In this document: piece after piece, positions 50,829 through 62,913 of the stretch
Layout of the letters: every line of letters begins with the position of its first letter
Numbering within the stretch: position 1 is the first letter of the stretch
Assembly: GCF_052324685.1 (NCBI RefSeq)
Contig: NC_135214.1
Span: forward strand, 30,997,206-31,061,205
Length of the DNA stretch: 64,000 nt
Source of the DNA: Brachyhypopomus gauderio
Lineage: Eukaryota; Chordata; Actinopteri; Gymnotiformes; Hypopomidae
Direction of reading: 5' to 3'
Made by a program: the position numbers and the translations under genes
The notes under the pieces: model-generated
What the model was told of the DNA's origin: nothing
The model's input: only the letters and a program-made list of their open reading frames with translations
Databases searched by the model: none

Positions 50829-53511
50829 TGTTCTCTAATAGGTGCTCCATCTTGCTTTGTGGAAGGAGAAGTGAGACACGAACTTGTTTACAGAGTTTCT
50901 CAAACCTGCCTTCACTGCTGCTGGTACAGTAGGGAGTATTACGTAACCTTTTTAATACTGAATCTAGGATTCCAAGCCTGGAATTTTCCTCAGGTGATGT
51001 ATTTCCTCGTGTCTGTGGCAGCAGTGGCCGTTGGCCTCCTCTAACCCTTGCTGTGGCTCATCTTGCTTTGGAACAAGAGCCTGTGTTAGTGCTATAAAGG
51101 CTGCGGTAGCCTCAGGCCGGTGCCAGGCGGCTCAGGGAAGGGCAGTGTTTGTTTTGGACTTAGTACGTTGGGGCAAGGACGTGGCTCGTTGCGTGTTTAC
51201 ACGCGCCGTGGCCAGCCCAGATCGAAAAAGTCACGGTCGCACAGGCCGTGGAACAGGGCCGGCCGCCCCCCACACCCGACAGCCACGTCTCATGGTTAAG
51301 GCGGACGGTTCGCTCTCTGTGTTGGGCCGGCGTTTGGCGGTTCTTGTGCCGCTGTCTGCGTCGTGCTGGTCCAGCCGGAGTGACGAGCTTTGGAAGATGT
51401 GGCGCAGGAAGCTCAGCAGTCTGGAATTGACCGGAAATCGATTGTTCTAGAAGCGTGTTGCGCGTGTGCGTGCGTGGGTCTGTGTGTGTGTGTGTGTGTG
51501 TGTCCGTCCCAGGGTGCCTGCTAGTATGTGGGTTGTATATTACCACGTATGCTATGTATGGAAGGTAATACTGGTAAAAGCTCTGGGATGTTTATACCAC
51601 ATTTATCACCCAGGCGGGTTCACCCAATGGGGCTTCATACCCCACAGTTCTGAATCTCCTCTCTCCTTTACATTAATAATATTTGGCACGTGGACAAAGA
51701 ACCGAACATGCCAATTTCATCCCCTAGAACTCCATTCCCATTGGTCTCTTGTATTAGGCAATGCTGTTATAGGCATGTTCATATGTGTCCAAACACTCCG
51801 ATTATTGCTCATCACTGGTGAGTTTCTGACCACAGGACCACGCTGACTGGATGTCGTTTGGGTGACGGGCTGTTCTCCACCCAGCGCTGACGTGATGGGG
51901 ATGTGGGTGTTGGTAGAAGTTTATCTGGGCTCTGCGGTGTTACTGAGGTCTGATGTGCGTCAGTGTCACCGTCAAGGCGAGTGTGTTCGGCCACCCAGTA
52001 ATAGTGAGCATCCTGTCGTGGTAACCTGAATAGTTACGGGCTCAGTGTCCACCTACCAGGTGTTGCTGTTGTCGTGAGTGTCCAGATGCATGCTGGATCT
52101 CACAGCTTCACCACTGCCTCACCGAGGCCCACATCATGGCGAACACGGGTCACTAACTTCTTCTGTCTTCACACAGATTTTTGCGGGTCAATAATGTTTT
52201 CATTTCGCCTTTCTGTTCATAGGAAAACACAGTGTAGGATCTTTCGATCTTTCAGATATGCGCTACAAGGTGGAAAATTCCCATTTTGATTTTATGGTGT
52301 GTAAAAAATGATTTTGATTGTCAAAAGTCGGTCAGAAAGTCAAGATGCCAGAACTCCACTGCAATGTTGTTTTGTTCTGCTTCTATGGCATGTTTGTATA
52401 TATATATATATATATTTCCCATGTGATGCCAGTGTGCAAAAAACATTTTCTATTCTCTGTTACACTCGGACGGATGTTGGTATGATTTGTGTTCTGTGTG
52501 ACAGTGTTTTCAGTGGCACAACAAATGAATGGATAAACGGGTAATTATTTCTGCTCTTCAGCTAATCACACATGATTCTTCAGAACAAATCAAATTGGCA
52601 GGAATTGCATTGTTTATAGGTCAGACACCAATCCGCAGGCCCAGTACGCTTTATTACACTGGTGTTGGTGTGTGTCAACGGGGAAACGCACTGAAAGTGT
52701 GTCCAAGCCATAAAAGCTCCATGTGTAGGTTTCCCCGTTCTGATGTGGAGTAGGGCTGATGTCAGAGCGCACCTCCTCCACCCGCCGTAGCGTCCGGCCT
52801 GCTGGGGGTGGACACCAACCCCACTGACCGTTCTCACTCCCTGGTGTGGAAACGACCATGGCGTCTTCTCTGAATAAGGACTAAAAATGGATCGTTGTGA
52901 TCACTGAATATTGATCAGGTAGTAATAATAGTAATAGTAATAATAAACAAATACTTGCCATGATGTTTTCCGCTGTGAAATCGGTGAGAACGTTACGTTT
53001 GGAGTTCCAGGAAGAATAGCATAGTGGTCTTTTGCTCTACATGGTGTACATTTTTTTAGAAACCATTTAAATTAGATGTACTCTAATTAAAGGTTGTTGG
53101 TATGTAGACATAAGTGGATGAAGATGGCGTAGACATTGTGGGAAATGTGTTAACCGCTGACTGGTTTATAAGGCCAGCTTCTAGTGGTGTACTCTCTGCT
53201 GTATTGAGGAAACGCTTCAGGTTATTTCACACAGCGAGCAGTATCACTAATGTGCTTCTGACCTCCTAGTTTTCCATTTCATCTTTCTCACTAGTGGTCG
53301 TTTTAATGGAGAAAATAAATCCTAAACATCACAGACTCTGATGCGCAGGTGGAGTGAGTAAAATTTAAAATTAAGCACTCTTGGAATTCTGCACCGTTTA
53401 TCATTGTCAAACCTTGGAATCGGCCAAACTGTTACGATTTGTTCTTTGGAAATGTTGAAAATGGTGCAGTTTGTGCTGAAAGAAATGTTCTACACACCTC
53501 TTTCATGGAGG

Positions 53512-53588
<77 letters not shown>

Positions 53589-54267
53589 TGCTCGTTCTTC
53601 TCTGAGATGACCATGGTTCTGCTGTGGTAGGCTGACTCCCATCACTTTTTAGAGCCGTTGGGGATGTCGTGAACCGTGCTGGGGACATTCATTCATTTCC
53701 CTTCTGCCCTCCTGTACGTCCCATCCCACCCACTCCGCTCTCTCCCTCCCTCTACTCCTCCCTCTCTCCTTCCCTGGCTTTCTTTGTTTCTGTCTCGTGG
53801 GGCTGTCTGTTGCTAACGGTCTTTTTGCGTGTGTTCTCCCATACCTCCGCAGCCCGAGACGCCGACGAGCGGGAGAAGTGGATTCACGCCCTAGAGGGGA
53901 CGATACTGCGACACGCCCTCCAGCTCCGGGTAAGGGCTCGCACCGCCCGACCTCACCACACTGTCTGTGTTCCTGCCTTCTCCAGCTTCAAAGGTGATTT
54001 TTGTTCTCTGCTTATGGGTTTGGCCTTGGTGAAGGGTTGAAGGCTAGGTTCAGTGGCTGAGGGGGGACAGACCTCCGTGTGCGCCAACGCGAGGGGTTGA
54101 ATCACCGGGAGACAGAGTCGCTGGGGACTTGACGTCAGCTCTCTCTCTCTCCGTTTCCTGTTCAGTTTGTTTCTGCTCTTCTTTTTCCAAATGAATGCAG
54201 TGGTGGATTTTTTTTCACCCTACTGCCATCTTGTCAAACCATTCTAAATCTCTGTCATTCTCTCATG

Positions 54268-54317
<50 letters not shown>

Positions 54318-55130
54318 TGCGCTCTTTCTCCTCCTCACTTGCTGGTTCTCTCTCTCTTTCTCTCTGCCTTTCTCTGTCACTCTCTGTCCTTATGTTTTCC
54401 TCTGCTCTCAAATATGAAAACCTCTGTTGACTGGCTGAAGCATGTATCTACTCGCCTTGCAAGCAATGTGAAACCATCCAGTCACGTGATGCTAAATCCC
54501 CCAAAGAGCCAATCACAGCTCTGTTTACTGAGGCAGCCACAATGCTGATCCAATCAGAACAGCTGTTAATATTTGCTTCACGATGTTAGGGTTTTTTTTT
54601 CCCTTTCCTTTTTCTTTCTTACTTGAGGAAGTCCTCACTTCCTGTCATGAACGCTGCCTAGGTCTGCTTGGTAGATAAACGGAGCTGTGGCTGATATATG
54701 AATGCTGCTGGACGTGGATCTGGAAGTGGCCAGGGGAGAAAGTGACTTGTGCTGTGAGGTAGAGAGTCACACTGTGCCGAGCACAGGCAGTGACCGTTTG
54801 CTTGTCTAATGTCCTGGTTCCACAGAGCCAAGTGTCCTGTGAGTATCTCCATGGTGTTGAAGATTGCTGATGTTGTGCTGATGTTGTGCTGGTGTGTGTG
54901 TGTGTGTGTTGGGTAGTGAATAAGGCATTATTGCTTTAACACCGTATTATCTGTCTTGCTTTGGGATTTAAGCGGTAGTGGGGGTGTGTCTGTATATTTT
55001 TGTATGTGCGCACATGCGCACACACATGCCCACGACCGCTTAAATCCCAAAGCAAAACAGATACGGTGTTTAAAGCATACATGTACATTTCTGCCCCATA
55101 TGCCCCAATCCCTTGCCTTATTCACTCCCC

Positions 55131-55189
<59 letters not shown>

Positions 55190-56849
55190 TATTCAAGTGT
55201 AAGGGGCGATCACACTAAATAATTGCTACCATAGCCTGTAAAGTATTTTTTTTAATGTTTTTAAATACTGCACACATATTTCCTTCATTTTTAGGATGCA
55301 TTCTACTACAGTGAAATAATAAAAAACAATAGTGTAAGATCCTGAAAAATAATTATACATTATTATTACTTAAAAAAAACCTAATGGTGGTTTTTGACCT
55401 TTGCAAAAAAAAAAACTGTACATATGTATAAAATGTTCTGTTCCTAAAAGCTAAGGATGAGGCTGGTGTCTAAGCGACCTCCCTCTGGACCATCCTAATC
55501 TGAGGTCTCGTGGATTATGGAGGTTCTTGTTGCCACTCTCTTCAGCACACCGCAGGGTTAACCCGGGACTCCGGGAGTGTGTTGGCCGACTGGGCCATGA
55601 GTCAGCGTCCTCCGAGGCGCCGGTGCGCTGTTTCCTGCCTCCGGCACGGCAAGGGGAGTGACGGTTAGTCACAGGCAGACCGTGTGTGTGCACCAGCACG
55701 TCGGCCTGCTTTTGTGTTGAGAGCAGATTAAGATTATGCCAGAGCAGTTGTGAGGTTGTGGTATTCTCCATGCCACTGGATCACACAGAACTGCTGTTGA
55801 GGCTTCCCAGCCATGTGACTTCATGAGCATGGAGGGGTCATCGGGTAATCAGGAAACAGGTAATCCTGTGGCTTCCTCAGACTTTGATTTAGAAAATCTT
55901 GCGACTCGCATCAAACATAATCTGAAAATAATAAGCCAGTTTGCAGTGTTTGAGGAAAAGAAGTAATAATATGATGATCCTTTATTAGTCTCACACTGGG
56001 GAAATTCACGATACAACTTTGTTTAGCATTAACAGTTGCTAAATGATGTCTATGAGGCGCTGACCACAAGGCAGTGAGGGTCCAATCCCTCGTGAATAGT
56101 GCTCCTGTCTAATATGAACATGAAATGGTAGTGAGCACAAAACCCCAGAGATCACACTGCTGTTAGCTGGCTGACTTCCTGTAGCAGACTGTGATCATGG
56201 AAAATAGAAATATGTGAGAAATGTAGAGTCTGGGAGGAGAATGGGTGAAGATGCTAATACCATACTCTTTCACAGGAGGATTAGCAAATGTGCTGTCATC
56301 TAGATTCATCTCTGCACTCATGCTATTTGAGTCTGTTATTTAGATGATCTGAAGTGTATGTACCTGCTGCCTTACTGATTAGAATTTATTTACTTTACCC
56401 AAAGTTATAAAGACTATTGTTAAATTTCTTGTCCATTTCTTTCAAAGCACCGGTTGTGTATATATACGGTATGAGGAGGTTCTACCTTGGCTCTAGTTCA
56501 GCGCCGTGTCTTACAAAACCTCTTGTTTCTCGCGTGTGTGTGTGTGTGTGGTGAGGTGGTAGTAGCAGGTGTGAGGTCAAAAAGGTTACAGTTCATGACC
56601 TCTCGTAGAGGTGTGGGGCCACCAGTACACACCTTCTACATACTTGGACACAGCCCTTATAAACATTACCCATGTGTACTTTATACCTGCAATTACGTCA
56701 GCATGTTGTGTGAATGTTGGAGCCCTAGAGGTAGCCCTGTGCCAACAGTACAAACGACTGAAACCGCCTGAGGTCATACACACATCATGAAAACTAGCTC
56801 ACTGGGTCACATCCTGGGAGCAAATCACTTCACCTTTGATCCCATTTGA

Positions 56850-56892
<43 letters not shown>

Positions 56893-59800
56893 GAAGGCAG
56901 ATCACCAGATGAGACTTTGACCATGTTTGACACTTTTCTCCATTTTACTGTGTGTGGTAAAATGGCCGGGAGTGGCTCATGGCTTTCCTTCATGTCCCTT
57001 TGGCGAGCTACAATTCGGGCAGCTCCCGCCGTGTCCGTCGCCGTGATGTCGCTCAGCTCAGAGCAGGGTCCAAAGTGGGGAGTATCTCTTGCCTCTCTAT
57101 CAATATATAACCATGATGTTGCATGGACTGTTGCCATAGCTTATGTCATGTGCGTTGTTTTTGTTGAACAGTAATACCCAGGCAAGTCCTTTCAGAACTG
57201 AGCACTAGCAGAAAAAGCTGGTTACAGTCATAGGCTTTAGTGACGAAGTTTGTGGAAATCTATACTATTTATCTGGGAAGTTCAGGAATCAAAATGTATG
57301 CTGTCTGATTGCAGTGTTTGAAATGTTTGGCTGTTCAAGTCGATGTGCTGTATTCCAGTATATTTTTTTGTTCTTTTGTGACTTTGTGATGCCTTTGTGA
57401 CTCTGTCACTTTTAAAAAGAGAAAAAAGAACAATTCCACCTTGACACTTAAAAAAAAAAATGGTGTCAGAAGGCTGTGGAGTAGAAGGGGTGGTTTTCTC
57501 AGCAGGTTGTGCGGCCTGTTATATTGAAGGGAAAAGAGGAAGAGGCTAAATGCTGCCCGAAACTGAACTCATAATGTCACCGTTAACCGAACCCAGAACT
57601 CAAGCTGCACTTTGTCAAGCAGTATCTGTTTTGTTTCGAAAACGCCCTTATGTGTTTGCCCAGCAATGTCCCATGCCCATTGACAGGATTGTAGTACTGA
57701 CATACAGACATCTTGCCCCCTCGATCGCATTCGTATGAAATGCAGCAGCTATGCTAGTTGCTTGCAGAGGAAGGCCACCTGACGTGTGGTCATGCTCTGC
57801 ATGTCAGTGTGGCGGTGTTGACCCTTAACCAAGCCACCTGACTGCTGTTTGATGGTGTCTCGCTGTAGTGTAATCTCATTGGTGGAAGTAGGCTCTGACT
57901 GGGTATGGTGGAGCCTAGCGTCTGGGTCTCCTCCTGAGGGCAGGAAGTGGCGGGCAGCGAGGCCAGGCCTGCGCCGGACGCTGCAGCCGCACTGACTCCA
58001 CGTGGCCTCTCTCTCGTTTTTGCTTCCAGGAGGCTGAGACTGCGTTCGTTCCGAGCGTTCAGGACTTCGACAAAAAACTCGCAGAGGCGGACGCGTACTT
58101 GCAGATTCTGATCGACCAGTTAAAGGTGCGTTTCGCCGCCATCTGCAAAACAGGAGCTATCGGGTTTTGAGTTGCACTGCTATGTCTTACTGTGGGGTGG
58201 GGGGGGGGGGGGGGGGGTAACCTGACAGGCAGTCATTGTATTTGAATATCTGTAAATAAATGTATTTACTTTTCCTGTATCTTTGGTCCCTCGTCCTGCA
58301 GCTCTTTGATGAGAAGATAAAGGACTGTAAAGATGATGAATCGCGAAAAGTAAGCCAACACCACCTTCTGGTTCCATACATGATTGATGGTTTCCTTGAT
58401 AATTCTCTTCAAACCAGTCGCAGTTTTTATATTGCAGAAGAGTTTTTAAATGTAGATGTAAGTTATAGAGTTTCATTATGCAGGAAGTCCCATGACCTGG
58501 AAGTGTTTCACGACACACCTTCATCTTTCATTTCCCTTTTTATCCTGTGGCTGCTTTTCAGAAGTTCTTCCTTATTAGATTTAGATTTATTGAAACATCT
58601 CACTGACAAATGGTGATTTAAAAAATCCTAAACTGATGTCCTGTTGATCATTTGCTTATTTTGCTTGTTTGTTTAAGAAAATCGAGAACCTAAAGGAAAC
58701 CACTTGTGTAAGTATGTCTCAGCGTTTTCTCCTCATCTGGGTGGAACATTTGCATCAAAATCAACTCTGACGCTTTGCTGCTGTTTGTTTTGTAGAGTAT
58801 GGTAGAATCCATCAAGCACTGTATAGTTCTGCTTCAGATTGCCAAGGTAAAAATCTATTTTATTACTTTTGCTACAGCTGTGTTAGTGTTGTGTGACGCT
58901 GCTTATTGTGTGTAACCCTCTGTAGCCATAGTGGTAAATTTGCTCTCGTTTGTGTCAGGCTAGTGTGTAACATTCATACAGGTTCCATTTTGAGGGTTTG
59001 GAGAGGTGCTTCTCAGACAACTATGCTTTAAAAAAATCCTTAGAAAATATAGTATTGTAGTATTGCTGTTGTCTTGGTGACAGTATTTAAAATGAACACA
59101 GATGGAGAAATTGTCATGTTGTTGGACAGTGGGGTAGTTGTTTCACAGCTTTAACTTATGGGCACATTCCTCAATTCATGTAATTTTTCTTTTTCAAAAT
59201 TTTAAGGATCAAAGTAATGAACATCAACACGCAAACGGACTAATAGTAAGTTTAACCACGGAGCAGTCTGACCCAGCCGATCGTCTTTCTCTGGTCCTCT
59301 GAAATTGCTTTTCCACTTCAGGAAAAAAAAAAAAGCCAAATCAGTACCGTGCCGCGAGTGCATGTCTCACTCTATGGAGAATGGCTCCTCTCGTCTCATC
59401 TCTTTCTCGCTCTCACTTCCTTCATGTCTTCTCAAGTGAAAATGCACTTTTCGTCCTTGGGAACTTTCTGGAACTGCTTTTTTTCACCCTCCTGCCCTGT
59501 AATTTCTAAAATGTGACAACTCACAAACATATTTGTGATGTTGTGTGACCTGAGACGGTCCCTGGTTCCCTCTTCCACTTGTATGTCCTTAACAGTGCGC
59601 TCATGCGTAATCTGGTTTATTACGTTTGTGTGTTTGCACACTGGTTTACTGAGCCATCTCAGGACTAAGACTTATTTGATTATAATTTGCTTTTTATTGG
59701 CTGTTGCCCGAGCTTATGTGCATATCATGTCAGTAACTGCCCTGTGCTGGTCCTGTGGTGGGACAACACATGCATTTGGTTTAACGCTGATCAGGAACCG

Positions 59801-61044
59801 TTGGCATGATCCTCAGGTTTAGCTTTGCTTTTCCCAAGGAGCCACCATTCAGAAATGTCTCGTGACACATTGGGTTTATATTGGTAGCAGGAACACACAA
59901 TACAGGAATACATTTATAGCCTGTGTGTTGGAATGTAATGGTTTATGTGCGATTCTGATGCCAAGCTAACTGGATAGACCAAACTAAACTCCGGAAAAGA
60001 ACTACCGTAGAATTCTGTAGTTGCATCTTCAGCGATCTGTCTAGCCAGCTGTCTGCAGATCCAGTCACTAACTCTGTGCCTTTTTGTTTAAATCTAATTC
60101 CTGCTATTAGTTGGCATGAATCTCTATCTTCTAATTGGCTCTTAATTAAGATCTGCAGATGCATCCAGTGTGCAGGGAAACATTCCAGTAAAAATAAAAA
60201 TAAAAATAAAACCTCGCTGAAGAGAAAACCCTCTCCAAATCTCGTCCACGACACCTGCCGCCATCATAAACCTGCAACAGTAGACTGAGGTTTCTGCATG
60301 CCTAGTTGCCTTTTGTTTACCTGGTCTGTGTGTGTGTGTGTGTGCGCGCGCGCTCGTGTGCACACATGTGCCCGTGTGCGTGTTTGCTAAAGCAGGCAGT
60401 GGAGCTCCTTCATTAGTTACCTGCATGAGATCTGCAGTGTCGGTGTGTGGGCGTGTTGAGGCCTTCCAGAGTTGCACTGCAGTGCTTTTGGTCATTAGAA
60501 ACCCAGCAGTGAGCCTAGACTGGAGTACAGCTGGGTGGTCAACCTGCCGCTCGGAGTTGTGAAGTGCGAAGTCTGAATCGATGCCAGATCTGTCCGTTAA
60601 TCACCGCAGGCCATGGTGGTCCAATCAGCAGTTTAGGTTATTTTCCATACGTTCGTCACAGCCGGTCACTGCACACTGCAAATCAAGAGTAGGTCAATAA
60701 CGCGGAGGCTCGCCTCTTTATAAATACCACGCTTTCACCTTGATCTGGTAGGGGATATGCCACGGCTATTTCAGATGCCTGCCAGTCCTTCTGCTAAAAG
60801 TGAGAAGGGAGGGGCGTGGCCAAAGCCCGGTAGCGTCCTTTGAGGGGAGCTTGGCGTCCTCGGAGAGCTCATGTGTTGTGTGTTGTGCGCACGTTCCCTG
60901 CAGAGCACCATAAACCCAGTGGATGGAGTTTACCAGCCCAGCCCCCTGGACGCCTCTGTAGTCAGTGCTACTGCCATGCCAACACACTCCACCCTTCCCA
61001 CAGGTGAGGTGGTGAAGTCTCTGTCTCATGTTCTCTCACTTGCA

Positions 61045-61082
<38 letters not shown>

Positions 61083-62876
61083 TACTGTTCCTTTATTTAT
61101 TGATTTATTTATGCCAGGTTTCTGTAATCAGGATCATATTCTACTGGGCAGGAGTACTTGGTTCTGTGTAAGGCATGTTCTGAGTTTGATTGAGTTTGTC
61201 TTTGACCCTGAAGATGGAGCTCAGGGTTGTAAAGCGGAACAGAGGCCTTCTTCTCTACCAGTGGGTCCTGTCGTCACGGTGATGGGCAGCCTTCAGACGC
61301 CTACTCCCAACAGCACAGGTACCAGGCACCAGACACGCAGTGGTGGGTTTGCGCGCGTTCAAAGACGGGGGTGTGTGTCTGTTGCTAACGGAGCCGGCGG
61401 GGGGCGTGTGCGCGCTGACCGACACTCGCAGCCTCTCTTTCAATTGGAGCCCATTTTGAAATTCTCTCTCGGAATGACTAGTGTACACAACCTGCTTCCT
61501 GGAGGCAGGCAACACTCTGCAGCAGGTCATTAGCACCACGAGCTCACACACACACACACACACACACACTCCCCACTCCCTCCGAGTTGCAGAGAGAAGT
61601 GATGAGCTTGACATAAACCACAGTACTCCCAATGCAGTCGGAGTAACTATGAGGCAGACGGGGGAGGGCGGGGTTTGAATTGTGTTTGGAGTAACCATTA
61701 GGGTCACTTCTTTTTTTGGTTTAATTTTGCTGACTGTCGGACCTAATGGGACCACCCACCTTACCCCCCCCCCCCCCTTCTTGCTTTCTTTGCCCCTGTG
61801 GCATTTAGGGAGTGGCCCTTCTGCCCCCAGCAGCAGCGTGACCTCACCCAGTCACATGACAGCGCCGGCCCGGTCCGTCCCCGACTTCTCCTACTCCAGC
61901 AGCGAAGACGAGTTCTACGACGCAGACGAATTCTACCAGAGCAGCACGTCACCCAAACACTGCACAGAGTGAGCGGCACACGCGCACCCCTCCCCCCCGC
62001 GGCACACGCGCACCCCTCCCCCCCCGCGGCACACGCGCACCCCTCCCCCCCCGCGGCACACGCGCACCCCTCCCCCCGCTGCACACGCGCCTGCAGCACA
62101 ATGGCACATGCAGCAAATTAGCACACGCAGACACATGGACGTGCTCTTCTCTCACGCAGTGTACCACACGTGACACGATGAGCTACATGGGCTACAGTTA
62201 CACCTAAGACTTCCCGATTTACACCATGGGATCAAACACTCACTTGGCTGCGCGCACACACACACATACACACACACACACTGTGTAGGTGCGAGTATGA
62301 ACAGAGCCGTCTCAATATCTGCTGCTTTTGCCTGTAGCCCCTCCAGAAGCCCTGCGGCTAACAGAGAGGGAAGTTTGGCTCTCAAGAGGCCCGACACCAA
62401 CGAGTCCCTCAGCTCCTCTATGTCCAATGGCACGACAGACGCAGGTACTCATGTCCACCTGCACATGATCACACACACACACACACGAAAAGCTAAACAA
62501 ATGCAAATGCCTTTTTGCACATCCAAAACATTTAGTCAGATATAGAATATTTTTTTCTGGACTCTTCATCATGTACGAGCCCACGCAGACCCCTGTGTGT
62601 GGGACTTAGTACACACACCAGCAGTGTCTGTCTCAGCCCTGAGCTGCTGTGTGTGCTGTGTTGCTCAGATCAGTACGACAGCCACGACGAGAGGGACGAC
62701 GAGGGCGAGGGAGAGTCAGTGGAGGAACACAAGAGCGTCATCATGCATCTGCTCTCTCAAGTGCGGCTGGGCATGGACCTCACCAAGGTAGCTCCGCCCC
62801 CCCTCATCTCCCCCTCCCCTCATCTCCGCCCCCCCACATCTCCGTCCCCCCTCATCTCCTCTTGTGTATGGCAGCC

Positions 62877-62913
<37 letters not shown>

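Larger units (their letters stand above)
47963..53852 (+). other. osbpl9 intron 3
   Basis: A 5.9-kb intron full of simple repeats, C runs at about 48409-48426 and 48520-48542, (TC)n at 50779-50826 and (TG)n at 53514-53584. It holds the candidate alternative first exon (48715-48772) and a 22-bp minisatellite (49941-50006). The 48250-48800 part is CpG-rich, consistent with a promoter. Confidence 0.55.
53930..58029 (+). other. osbpl9 intron 4
   Basis: Contains (TC)n near 54272-54301, the large inverted repeat at 54893-55189, (CA)n at 56852-56890 and a weak SINE-like B-box (GGTCCAATCCC near 56080). Nothing coding was recognised. Confidence 0.55.

Noticed and set aside
56040..56110. SINE-like B-box GGTCCAATCCC
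   Set aside because: The A-box and tail are not recognisable, so I did not list it as an element.
12343..62911. CRISPR-like arrays
   Set aside because: All regular repeats here are eukaryotic micro- or minisatellites without spacers, in a vertebrate genome.
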